Part shown: positions 36,359 to 48,293 of the stretch, one piece after another
Position numbering within the stretch: the stretch's first letter is position 1
Layout: every line of letters starts with the position of its first letter
Source of the DNA: Malaya genurostris
Lineage: Eukaryota > Arthropoda > Insecta > Diptera > Culicidae
Direction of reading: 5' to 3'
DNA length: 64,000 bases
Assembly: GCF_030247185.1 (NCBI RefSeq)
Contig: NC_080571.1
Coordinates: forward strand, 144,690,091 to 144,754,090
The notes under the pieces: model-generated
The model's input: only the letters and a program-made list of their open reading frames with translations
Databases searched by the model: none
What the model was told of the DNA's origin: nothing
Program-made: the position numbers and the translations under genes

Positions 36359-38000
36359 ATTGAGGTATTTCCTTTGAATGATATGATAAAAGAAATAATT
36401 ATTACTACATATCTGTAACTTTTTTGCAAAATTGCTTTTAGTCTCGCAAAATATCTATCGAAATGTAAAAACCCACCATACTCTCGAGCAGGGTTATTTT
36501 TGTCAAAGGAAAAATAAATTAAACGGGACACAGAATAAATGAATCACCGATTTGCTTGTTTCAAAAACTAATTTTGAACTATTCGGTGACAGAAATAATG
36601 TGCAACATCATATCGTGGGCGTTTCAATATTACACAGAAAAATGTGATTTTCTATAAAAAGCGTAAAGTTTTGGATATGGGAATAGAAAACTTTACTCAA
36701 AAAAATACCAGAGATTCCAAGTTTGCAGATTTGTCTGCAAATATGGAGTATTTTTATCCAGTGCGGTAGATATTTTCTCATTTACATATTTTTACGGATT
36801 TCCGAGTGTTTTGAAGGTCTTGTCATGCAGTTAAGAAAAGTTGCAGAAGTTCAAAACTAACTAAACTCTTTTTGCTCGGTAAACCTACGAAGCATTTTGG
36901 ATTCTGCAGAAATATTTAAATTAAATTGATGATTCGAAAATCGAACATTGCAAATTAATCGATTAAATTTTAATCGATTATCAAGGTTATGAGTCGGGAT
37001 CCTGTGCCACATGCGGCTTTTTGGTTATACGGTTACATTAAGGGAAAGCTGTATATACTAATTTTATTTATTTTATTAAAGTAAGAGAAAGGTTTGAAAC
37101 TATAAGGACATATTTTTGACTTTTTCAAGTTGAAAGATTGCCGACCCGTGGTCTAGTTTATACTCGATTACTTAATCGATTATCCAATGTCGAATCTTTC
37201 GATGATTCAATAATCGATTATAATTTTCAAACCAATCGATTTTGGGTTTTAGCTTGAGTAGATATGAGAAAAGGTTGCCATGGGACCTTTTTTTTACTCA
37301 CCTAAATGAGCCTTGGCCTTCTACCGAAATACCTTTCCTGGTACATATTTCGGTAGAAGAGATTCTGATACCGGTATGGTACAGATAAATTTTTGCGCCA
37401 AATACAGATTTTTGGAAAAATGACCTGCAACGCTGCTTCCGGTGAAACTTTCTGCGAGTGAGCACGTTGTATCGTGTTAATCCGGAGAAAATTCGAGTAT
37501 TTTGTATGAAAGAAAGGATTTTTATCCGTACTTTACTTTGACGACTAGACGCAGCAACACAAAGAGATTTTCGCTTGTAGAAGTTGGTTGAAATACTTGC
37601 TTATTTAGTTCATTTATTCGGATTAACTTTCATACATAACTATGTGTTCAATATCTTTCATTATCTTTGTTTTAATGATTTTCATTTCTTTTAAGATTAG
37701 TCGATTCTATTTCAATTAATACATTATACGTATAGGAAATTTGGCGAAAGTTATTTTTTAATGATAAAGTTATTGTACTAATAGACAGCTCATTAGTAGA
37801 GTCAACGAATTGTGATAAAATTGACTACAATATTTTCACTTCGATTCTAAGAAGCAATACCGCAGAATTTCGTGATTATTTATTTCCATCCTACTTTTTG
37901 AGCCAATGGGTCGAGCAGCGACAGCGGATCTCACTCTAACAGGAATTCAGCATGGAATCATATCAACATTCATTTGCAAATAACGACTCTTAACGACACA
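36359..38000. other. Undetermined region with short hairpin
   Basis: No gene. A perfect 14-bp inverted repeat (CTTCTACCGAAATA / TATTTCGGTAGAAG) with a 14-nt loop sits at 37318-37359. ATCGATTA motifs cluster at 36950-37250. Confidence 0.45.
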
Positions 38001-38004
38001 TTGA

Positions 38005-39704
38005 AATTTTAAGCACCCTGTAAATCCGGAACCGGAAGTCGAATCAGACCAAAATTCATGAATTATGAGGGAGACTGTAATCTTTCATTTCAATACAAGT
38101 TTGTGAAAATAAGTTAAGATACTTCTGATAGATGTGAATAAGTTCCATTTTTTAGTATATGCAGACTACTTCTGGTGCTTCTAGAATCGAGAACCGGGAA
38201 TCAGTATAACAAGAGTTGGTTTGTTCGGCTGTCTATTGACTATGATTACAGATTAGAATAGTTTTGAATACAATTTTGAAAGTTTTTTGCTTCGCCGCTT
38301 ACAGTGACAGTATAAAATTTTCAACACTCGCCATCCTGTAATTCTGGCAACGGAAGTCGAATCCATTTGAAGCTTAGGATTCCGTATGAGATCAAAAGAT
38401 CTTAAATTTGAACTAAGCTTGGAAAAATAAATCAAAACATCGCTGAAAAATGCGAGTGAGTTCTACATCAGAGTTTGTGACAACTATTTCTGATGATTCG
38501 GAAAACCAGAATCCTGGAACCGGTATAACAGATATCGGTACTTTTAGTCGTTAACTAGTAAGGTTCATCGATTGCAAGTGCTTTTCATAATTATTTGAAA
38601 CACTTTTAACACTCTTCATCCTGTAACTACGAAACCGGCAGTCGAATCTGAATGAAATTCAGCAGTTTTGAATAGATCAGTAAGAACTTTTATTTGAACC
38701 TAAGTTTTTGAGAATCAGTTCAGCCATCTCTGGAAAAAATAAATTAATGATTTGAAATTAAAATTGTCGCACTCATCACCCTGTAATGTCCGAACAGGAA
38801 GTCGCATTCTAATAAAATTCATGAGTTTTCTACACTCTAATACTTTCATTTGAATCATAGTTTGTGAAAATCAGTCCAGCCACCTACGATAAAAGCTAAG
38901 GCATTTTTTTTCATTTTTTGCACATTTTACCCCATCACTACAGAACCGGAAATCGGATCCGCTTAAAATTCAGCAATTTTGTATGAAATCAGAAAATCTT
39001 TCATTTGAATCTAAGGTTATGAAAATCGAACAGCTCCAATAAAAGTTGGTGCATTAATTTTCGCATTTTTTTGCACGTTTTACCCCATAATTCCGGAATC
39101 GGAAGTCGGATCCAAATGATATTCAGAAATTTTGTATAGGACCGCATGGCTTTTAATTCGAATCTAAGTTTGTGAAAATTGATCCAGCTATAACCGAGAA
39201 AAGTAAGTGCACATATTTCAATTTTTTTGCGCATTTTACCCCATAATTCCGGAACCGGAAGTACGAACCAATCAAAATTCAGAAATTTTGTATAAGACCG
39301 CAAGACCTTTCATTCGAATTTAAGTTTGTGAAAATCGGTTCAGCCATCTCTGAGAAAAGTTAGTGCACTTATTGTCACAATTTGTTGCACATTTTACCCC
39401 ATAATTCTGGAACCGGAAGTCGGATTCAAATAATATTCAGGAATTTTGTATGGGACCACAAGACCTTTCATTTGAAACTAATTTTGTGAAAATCGGTTCA
39501 GCCATCTCCGAGAAAAGTTAGATAAAAACAAAACGTTTCATACACACATACGCACATACACACACACACACACATACACACACAGATATTTTGCGTACTC
39601 GACGAACTGAGTCGAATGGTATATGACACTCGGCCCTCCGGGCCTTGGTGAAAAAGTCGGTTTTCACAGTGATTGCATAACCTTTCTATATGAGAAAGGC
39701 AAAA
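38005..39704 (+). mobile_element. AGAAAGGC-type element, long diverged copy
   Basis: About ten units spaced 152-160 bp. The outer left units are strongly diverged and the right ones near consensus. It ends with the normal terminus at 39704. The left terminus is not recognisable. Confidence 0.8.
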
Positions 39705-40468
39705 GAAAAATTTCTTCGATTCTTAAAAGAATAACCGAAATCGGTTTGTTTGACCGTCTACTGATAAAAACCATCAAATTGGAAAAGATTTGAGGTCAAT
39801 TTAGAATTTTTTTAAAAGTTTTTCCCCATTTTTAGTGATGGTATACAATTTTTAACCCACTTTACCCTATATTTCCGGATCCGGAAGTCGGATCCGCATG
39901 AAATTTAGGAATAACGCATGGGACCACAGGACCTTTCATTTGAACCTAAGTTTGTGAAAATCGGTCGCGCCATCTATTAGAAAAGTTAGAACACATATTT
40001 TCTTTTTTTTGCACATTTTACCCCATAACTCCCGAACCGGAAGTCGGATCCAAATAATATTCAGGAATTTTGTATGGGACCTCAAGACCTTTCATTTGAA
40101 TATAAATTTTTGAAAATCGATTCAGCCATCTCTGAGAAAAGTTAGTGCACTTATTTTTACAATTTTTTGCACATTTTACCCCATAATTCCGGAACCGGAA
40201 GTCGGATTCAAATAATATTCAGGAATTTTGTATGGGACCACAAGACCTTTCATTTGAATCTAAGTTTGTGAAAATCGGTTCAGCCATTTCCGAGAAAAGT
40301 TAGTGCAAAAAAACGTTACATACACACATACGCACATACACACACACGGACATTTTGCGTACTCGACGAACTGAGTCGAATGGTATATAACACTCGGCCC
40401 TCCGGGCCTCGGTTCAAAAGTCGGTTTTCACAGTGATTGCATAACCTTTCTATATGAGAAAGGCAAAA
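39705..40468 (+). mobile_element. AGAAAGGC-type element, 5'-shortened
   Basis: Directly follows the previous copy with only a few bases between. It lacks the first ~90 bp and has three 158-bp units and the standard terminus. This tandem arrangement could reflect unequal exchange between copies. Confidence 0.82.
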
Positions 40469-40985
40469 AGAAAACAAAATCTTTAACAAAACTCGCACGA
40501 AAGAAATGCTTTTTAACTGATATTTTTCGCCGAATGCATAGTAAAATCATTTATCTACAATCGTATGTTTTTGATTTTTCGTGAATCGGGTTAGTATTGG
40601 AGATATTTGCAATTTAGGGTTAAATTTCGGCGACAAAGCAAAAGTAAACATTAAGTTATCTCGCTTCGACCTGACCACGGCCCTGAACTCAAGTTGTAGA
40701 TGAAAACGCATGGTATTTAGATCTAAGGGCACATACATACCATGCGTCTTCATCGGATGATGACAATTTGATGCGAACGCATGGTTTTCCGAATGATTTA
40801 TTTTTTAAAGTCTGATATTATACCCGTCCACACTTTTGTAAAATCTGGACAAATTGCAGTGTAATGTACTCATAAATGATTTATTTTTGATGTAAAATCT
40901 AGAGTGGTACTAAAATTGTAAGTGCGATTAAAAAAAATCCCATTGTCACATAATATTCCTGATTTTTTCCATTTTTTGCTAGAGG
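40469..40985. other. Unassigned; inverted relative of 35060-35240
   Basis: No gene. 'actcgcacgaaag' and 'cgacctgaccacgg' at 40490 and 40668 appear inverted in the same order at 35085-35220, so it is a repeated element of about 200 bp. Confidence 0.4.
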
Positions 40986-40987
40986 TT

Positions 40988-41700
40988 TTAGAAAAATTTA
41001 AATAAAATGAAAATCAGAAGAACCACCCTAACTCCATATGGCAGTAAATATGCAAACCCGGCTACACCCTTTTCGATAAAGCGACGACAGTAGTTACAAA
41101 ATGCTACAAATCGTCTTACTTCATCTGCATTAGTAGAGGTTGGATATTTTTTTATTGCTGAGAATTTGGATGGATCTGGTAAAATAACTTTTTCCGAAAT
41201 GTGATGACCCAAATATGTGACGACACTTCCGAAAAAAAAAAAACATTCTGTTGGGTTTAATTTTAAATTATATTTCCTGAGTTGTTGAAAAACAATTTCC
41301 AAATTTTTCAAATGGTGAATTAATTGGATGAAAAGCCCATCACAATAATCCACGCAGAGCGATTGCCATCATACGTTGGAAACTATTGAGTGAAATATTC
41401 ATATTGAGTTTTCTTGTAATTCTATCCGATGAAAGCCTGACATCAGGTCGAATGTCGTAAAATACTATGCTCGGTCTAAATTATCAAGTATCTCATCGAT
41501 TTTTGGTAATGGAAATTTATCTGAAAAATTTTTTGTATTCTATTGTCTAATCGCCATTTTTAGTCTTCAGTAGTTGATTTTTCGGTACTAGTAAAAGGGG
41601 AAAATTGTAGGGGGATATTGAAGACAATCAAGCATGTTATCAATTTGGTTGTTTATTTCTTTTTGTGAGCTTCAGATGTTCGATAATTTTTCATGTACAC
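40988..41700 (-). pseudogene. Ty3/gypsy reverse transcriptase remnant
   Basis: Minus strand, several frames. LLLVPKN near 41600, FQRMMAIALRGLL near 41370, then an open stretch with IHHLKNLEIVFQQLRKYNLKLN, FFGSVVTYLGHHIS and RRFVAFCNYCRRFI, the palm-thumb region of a gypsy RT. The YxDD region is corrupted near 41340. RNase H is absent and sequence similarity stops near 41040. Confidence 0.8.
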
Positions 41701-41889
41701 TGTTGATTTATTCTCTAGATTAATTTCTTACTAGAAGAATTTTTTTGCACATAATGGATCATCCTTCAGTGCAAAAATGTCGTTATACCTTTTGCATAGG
41801 TCTTGAAAACATGTTAAACACTCTTTTAGCCAAGAGAATAATTATCAGAGATTCATTCACTTATATAGTCTATCCTTTAGCCTAGCTAA

Positions 41890-42530
41890 TTAATTCTAAC
41901 AGTTAGGATCTCTAAGAATCCGGAAGGAGGAGTTAACATATAACGCGTAATGTAAATCGGGTTTAACCAATGGGACTCGTTGTATCGTGTCGGCCATTGT
42001 ATATTTTGTGGGTAAGAGAGGAAGTAAAGCTTCTTGATGAGCGTGAGCGGGTGTGATACGGAGAGGAGAGGGCGATTGTATGTTGGGTTATTCTCGTGAG
42101 TGTCGGTTTGAATTAGTGTGTGTTCCTGAGTTACTGTCATTCTAGGTCGTGCTGACTGGTATCGATTGTGGTCGATGGTGGGACATGAGGGACGTGTAGA
42201 AGAGGGAAGTGACACAGGTTGTTTTGTTTTTGGGTTCTGTTTTCGATGACATAACAATTTGAAATTTGATGCTTTCTCGTTTCAGTAGTCGAATTTTACG
42301 ACCACGGCGTTTTTCGCTGGGTCACCGGAAAGTGCAAGTGCTGACATTTTAGTTGACTTCATGTAGGTAATGTTTTTATTTTATGTAGGTTTCTAGGTAT
42401 TCGTGGAAGGGTGCTTTTACGGGTTTTTGTTATGGTTTGGGGTGTGTGGGAGATTTAGTCTTAAATATTCATATTACTTGGTCTGAAATGTGTGAGGAGA
42501 TTTAGTCTTAAGGTTCACATTACACCATCC
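41890..42530 (-). mobile_element. Probable gypsy LTR
   Basis: The minus strand shows a polypurine-like AAAAGAGGGA ending at about 42529, followed by a TGGTGTAATGTGAACC start. This is the place where a 3' LTR should begin downstream of the integrase remnant. The far edge near 41890 is uncertain. An internal direct repeat (AGATTTAGTCTTAA) occurs at 42449 and 42497. Confidence 0.45.
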
Positions 42531-42869
42531 CTCTTTTCGAAGAATGATGTAACGAAGGGAAATCATTCTGTTGTGCTTTATTACTTTATTATTTATTGGA
42601 TTAAATTACCGTTTAGAATTTTCTTATTGTAAAATAACCGAATTTTACAGTTTTTCCCAGAGAAGCTTAGTAAAACTTCACTTACGCCCACGGCAATGAT
42701 TTTTTGATTTTTCTCTCTTTTTTATGTTTTACGTGGGGTTAAGCTCAGTAGCGGAATCTTAATTCTAAAAGTTTGATGTAACAATTTTGTGAATTTCATG
42801 CTTTAATGAGTCTATTTTGTGAACAATAGTTTATTCTTTTGATTGTAAACTTTGTATTTCGCAATTTGG

Positions 42870-43980
42870 ATCTTGTAGCTATGTAATTTTAAATGGACCT
42901 ATATAAAATGAATCTAGCTTGCGTCTATTTTCATTTTGTAGGTACACTATGTCATTCAAATATATTTCTATTGGGTTGGACAGGTGGTCTGTTGTTGATT
43001 TTCTAATTTCTTTTTGGTGTATTAGATGTTTGTTTGCTATTTCGTGTGATTTGTGTAGTCGGTATTGTAATTCTTTATTGTACAGGTCGAAATTATATAT
43101 CGGTTCAATTTTGTCTGGGTAGGTTTCTTGTGGTAGTCTGGCTTTTACACCGAAAACTAGTTCGTAGGGTGTATACCCATGATCTGAGTGTGGTGTTGTG
43201 TTATATGAAAATGCATAGTATTGTAACCAATCATCTCAGTCAGATTGATGTTCGTTGATAAAAGATCGCAGAAAGTCGTTGAGGCATCTGTGATTTCTTT
43301 CCAAAAAAAACAATTGTCTGAGTATGATAAGATGTCGAAAATGTTTGTTTAATTTTTAACCATTTGCAAATTTGTTCTAGAACCTCGTTTTTATATTCGT
43401 TTCCTCTATCAGTTTTTAACTCAAGAAACTTACCGTAAGTTGGGATAAAATGTTCTACTAACGGTATGGGTATATATACAACGTATTTGGTTAGCTCACA
43501 CTGTATGCTTACAGCGTATCGTATATTATTGGTTGTTTTGGGCAACGGTCCTACAGTATAGATTGCCACTATTTCAAATGGTTTAGTAGGTGTATTCGTA
43601 ATTTATAATTTCTCTTCAGTATGTTTAATGATGTTGTTCTTATTGCAAATTTCACAGGCTTTGATGGAATTAGCAATTGAACTTTTCATAAATTTCCATG
43701 TATATATTTCTCTTAATTTGAGGTACAATCTGTTTTGTGCGATGTGTCCTCCTGTAGGTAATTCATGGTGATTCTTTAATATTACTTGTATTTCGCGAAG
43801 GTTACTAATAAACTTCGGTGGTTTGTAGATAATGATTTGTAATATTTTCAGTGTTTGTAGGACGAGTCCTTTAAACATTTCCATAGGTACCATTTCAAAT
43901 ATTTTATCATTGCAAGAGATTGCTACTCTGATAACTTTTAATTTTCTCATTTCTTCTTGGTATTTGGAGATTGCAAACAC
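42870..43980 (-). pseudogene. Gypsy-like integrase remnant
   Basis: The N-terminal zinc-binding part (HHELPTGGHIAQNRLYLK ... CEICNKN) is in 43980-43603. The core follows at 43569-43240 (AIYTVGPLPKT, KTDRGNEYKNEVLEQI). In shifted frames from 43240 down to 42870 come SYNTTPHSDHGYTPYELVFG and a C-terminal NENRRKLDSFYIGPFKI. Phrasing is that of the gypsy clade (17.6/297-like). Stops and frameshifts throughout. Confidence 0.8.
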
Positions 43981-44157
43981 GAGTGTTTGTCTTACATCTC
44001 TTACTTCTGTAATCGCTGGTATTTATAATATTTACCTATTGGGCACCAGGAATTATAAGTGTGTTTGAGTAATTCACTCCTGACTTTATTTCACCGAATA
44101 GGATAACGCTATCCTCAGTGATATTTCTTAATTTAATTTCCTCAAATTACTTGACAT

Positions 44158-45171
44158 CTACGTGGTATATGTTTTTAGGCATATGTTGCATTCGTAGTTT
44201 ATTAGAAAGTCTCTACCGAGAATTCCGTCTGTAAAGATAAGTAAGTTGTCATAAATGTATAAGTCCGTTTTACGTTTGGTAACACCATTTATACTACAGT
44301 TCTCAAGGGTAAATTTTGAGTGCATAAGATTAATTTCTAATTTATATAAGATGAACTCGATTGATAATGAGAAATAGTTTATCGTTTCAACCGAAATCTC
44401 AGAATGGTAGTAATGGTACAGAAACGCTATAAAAATATCTGCTTGCATACAAAACTTGAACACAAGCTTGGCGAAGAGAAGCTTAAATATCGATATCTTA
44501 AGAGAAGCTTAAATATCGATATCTATTGTCATTTGTGCTATTGATGTAATTTCGTCGGCTACAAAACAAATACAAATCACAACAATTAGAGTCTATATTC
44601 TGGGTTCGCGTGTTCGGTGTTGGTCCCTAATAAAGATCAATCTAAGCAGACATTGTGTGACGATTAATTGAAAATGTCGATCATTAGAAATTTTAGTTGC
44701 CTTGTTTTACATCAATGGCTCGAACAACCCCATGAGGCTGATCCTTGTAGTTTTTTAGCTACATTTACAGCTTCCAGCGTAGTGAGAGTTTCAATTTCGT
44801 TCGTGAATGAAATTATGTCAGACTTTTGTTTGCATGGTTTAAGTTTAGATTGCGCTGCTCCTACGGTGGCAGATGCAGTCGTTTTTAATTTGTCCACTCG
44901 ACGTTTTCAGGTTTGGCCGAAAAAGCATTTGTTACTTTGCCTTTTAACTCTGATAGGATATGATTAATAGCTTTGTATCATCGGTTACTAGCATTCGGAT
45001 GATGTCTAAGGCATCGATCCCACTGGTTAGGTTTTCGGGTGAGCCATTGTATTCTGGTATCATCACCGTCATTGTTTTTATTGTATTTTGCAAATTAGCC
45101 ATTTTATTTTTTTTCGCAGATGGTTTATTATAATTTTTTTTTTCACTTGGGTAGGAGGGATGGTTTTGCAA
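44158..45171 (-). pseudogene. Gypsy-like Gag and protease remnants
   Basis: Gag: MANLQNTIKTMTVMIPEYNG and SPENLTSGIDALDIIRML (45110-44944), and DIISFTNEIETLTTLEAVN (44897-44712). Protease-like C-terminus: NLLIFTDGILGRDFLINY (44463-44158). A 25-bp duplication around 'aagcttaaatatcgatatc' lies at 44471-44524. RT and RNase H, which should come next, are missing: the following segment is already integrase. Confidence 0.7.
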
Positions 45172-45985
45172 ATGTTAGTTTTATATCTATAAGAAGTTAA
45201 ATTTTTTCCGAAAGTGATTTTGATTCTCGGTATATTAGTTCAAAATAATTTTGCTTATCATCTAGTTCGGCAAGTTTGTCGGTTATTAAATTTTGAATAC
45301 TTTTGACTTTGCTTTTTTACTTGCAAAATTTGGCTTGAGTAAGTGCTGTTTGGTGCTTCCTTAAAATTGGTTTCATTGATTTTGAGGGTATTTAAATATT
45401 CCTCGATTTTATCCATTCAATTTTCGAAGTTATTCATTCAAATTAGGTTTTGAAAATTTGTTAGGTAATTCGTGTTAGAGAGCAAATACAGAAAAATGTA
45501 CATTATTGTATGTATGCAATACGCATTGGATTTTTAATTTTATAATATTTTATTTTAAAGGTTTTATAGGGAAAAGTTTAGGTAGATTCCTTTTCGTGCA
45601 AAATATGCTCTACTTTTTCTTGGCACTTGTTTTTTTTTATCAAAGTCCTTGCGATACCTCTACGCGAACCACTTCTGTTTTTTTTCTGATAGGTCGGGAA
45701 AGATTTTTATTGATAGGTTCAATGTGTGGTTTTCCTTGGCTTTAAATTTTTTTGCCGCTTGTCGATCGTGCTATTTTTATGTCTTTAAAAAAATCTTCCT
45801 TGGACTGCATTTTTACTTGTCTTGTTGCCCGTACGGCAGTTCTCTCTGTGTAGATACGGTGTAGCTTGGTAATGAACCTTCCCGCTGTGTAGACTATCAA
45901 ACCAACCCATTTAGTTTCCCTTTTTTGATGGTTCTTTCTGCACATTATTACAGGTAGGTCTTTGGTTTAACGACTATACTTTTTT
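45172..45985. other. Probable 5' leader of gypsy-like remnant
   Basis: T-rich, without a gene. By position it would be the upstream part of the antisense gypsy-like element, but no LTR boundary or primer site is visible. Confidence 0.3.
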
Positions 45986-45989
45986 CGTG

Positions 45990-46210
45990 TTTCAGCACAG
46001 AAAGTCTCTACTGCTGAGTATATAATTTTGAAAAACACATTTCATAATACAAACGCAATTTCACACAAAAAGTCTCTACTGCTGAATGTTTAATTTTGAA
46101 AATCACATTTCATGATACAGACACAATTTCACACAGAAAGTCTCTACTGCTGGATGTTTAACTTTGAAAATTACATTTCGTAATAGAGACACAATTTCGC
46201 AGAGAAAGTA
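45990..46210. repeat. ~66-bp tandem repeat, three units
   Basis: Units contain 'cacagaaagtctctactgctg' followed by 'tttgaaaa.cacatttcat.ata.a.acaatttc'. Three copies with several substitutions each. Confidence 0.85.
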
Positions 46211-46559
46211 TTCAGCTTCGTCGATCCTACGTACAATGGGTCAAATCACTAGTTCTAGCAGAAAATTTTGGTTTTGGTAAATCTACGAAGTGTGATAGTG
46301 TGTGTGAGAGTCGAGGGGTCTTGAGACGTCGGTAAAATTTTAAGTATATAGAACTGTTTGAAGAAGGAAAAATCAACAAAAATCAACACGGGCAGCGCGT
46401 AAGTTAAACTATTTATTTTCATTGCATTACTTCGCTATGCGCTGTAAACAATTTAAGTGTTCCAAGCATTCGATGTGCGGTTGACCATTTTCGGTCGTAT
46501 CGGCCCCGCTCATAAAATTTAAAGATATGATTCTTAGAGTGCTGATGCACCAAATCTTA

Positions 46560-46880
46560 AGATCAAATGTGCTACAATGTATGGCTGGGTTCCGTACAAA
46601 GTAACTTCTAGAAAGGCTTACAGTGTATTGACAATGTGTTGCAATGGGATATGTTTTTTTTTTAAATTAGAATGTAGAAAGCGTGATGGCTTTTACAATG
46701 TCGCCACATTCACACAGTTATACATACATACATACATTCATACATACATACATACACACACAGACATTTTGTGATCTCGACAAACTGAGTCGAATGGTAT
46801 ATGACACTCGGCCATCCGGGCCTCGGTTCAAAAGACGGTTTCCACAGTGATTGAATAGCCATTCAATATTAGAAAGCGAA
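46560..46880 (+). repeat. AGAAAGGC-related 3' fragment
   Basis: Has a CATACATACATACA run, 'gacaaactgagtcgaatgg', 'ggccatccgggcctcgg' and a degraded terminus 'attagaaagcg'. The 158-bp array is absent. Confidence 0.7.
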
Positions 46881-47075
46881 AACGTATGAAATGTACGTCT
46901 GGGACGAATATTTGTGTCTTTATTGGATTATTCAGTTTAGGCTCTTCAAAAGTCTCTTTTTTGCGAACGCAGGACTTCAGATAATATTTTTTCATATTAT
47001 ATTGAATAAAAAAACGTATTAAATATTTTCGAGTTTGAGACTACTTTTGTGTGGAATGCCTCATATAAGGTCTGA
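46880..47075. repeat. 'gtggaatgcc..catata' repeat, copy 2
   Basis: Ends GTGTGGAATGCCTCATATAAG, parallel to 22780-23110. Confidence 0.5.
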
Positions 47076-47111
47076 TTCAAGTCTTTGAATTCGATTGGAA
47101 TGCCTTTCTTT

Positions 47112-47933
<822 letters not shown>

Positions 47934-48293
47934 ATGTTGGATATTTTCCGCGGACTGAAAAGTTTAGTCAAAATAAGTCATGTAAATACTGATTCACCAG
48001 TGTTCCGTTTACACTATTCTATAACAGTGATGATTTTAATGTCGTTCTCCTTAATTGTGACAACAAAGCAGTACGTCGGTAATCCTATTGATTGCGTGCA
48101 CACGAAAGACATACCAGAAGAAGTACTTAACACGTATTGCTGGATACATTCAACATACGCTCTCAAAAGCCTCTTCATGAAAAAAATTGGCAGTGAAGTT
48201 CCATATCCTGGTGTTGGAAACTCTGAAGGAAAAAGTTTGGATAAAAAGATTTATAAGTACTATCAATGGGTGTGTTTCTGTTTATTTTTTCAG
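47934..48293 (+). CDS. Innexin shaking-B, first coding exon
   Basis: Encodes 120 residues beginning MLDIFRGLKSLVK, then a first membrane segment (about residues 29-48, SITVMILMSFSLIVTTKQYV), an extracellular loop with two cysteines (C54 in NPIDC and C69 in NTYCW), and the innexin signature YYQWV at 109-113. The exon ends at FFQ with CAG|GTAAGT, a consensus donor at 48294. Length and sequence match the N-terminal exon of insect shaking-B, which forms gap junctions between neurons and other cells, for example in the giant-fibre pathway. Three more membrane segments and the C-terminus should lie on later exons; none is seen up to 64000. ATG 47934 is chosen because family members start exactly there. 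Drosophila shakB has alternative first exons, so this is one isoform. It is the only host gene I can support here. Confidence 0.96.

Noticed and set aside
41886..42257. 123-codon minus-strand ORF as a possible env gene
   Set aside because: Falls in the probable LTR; no signal peptide, membrane anchor or cleavage site.
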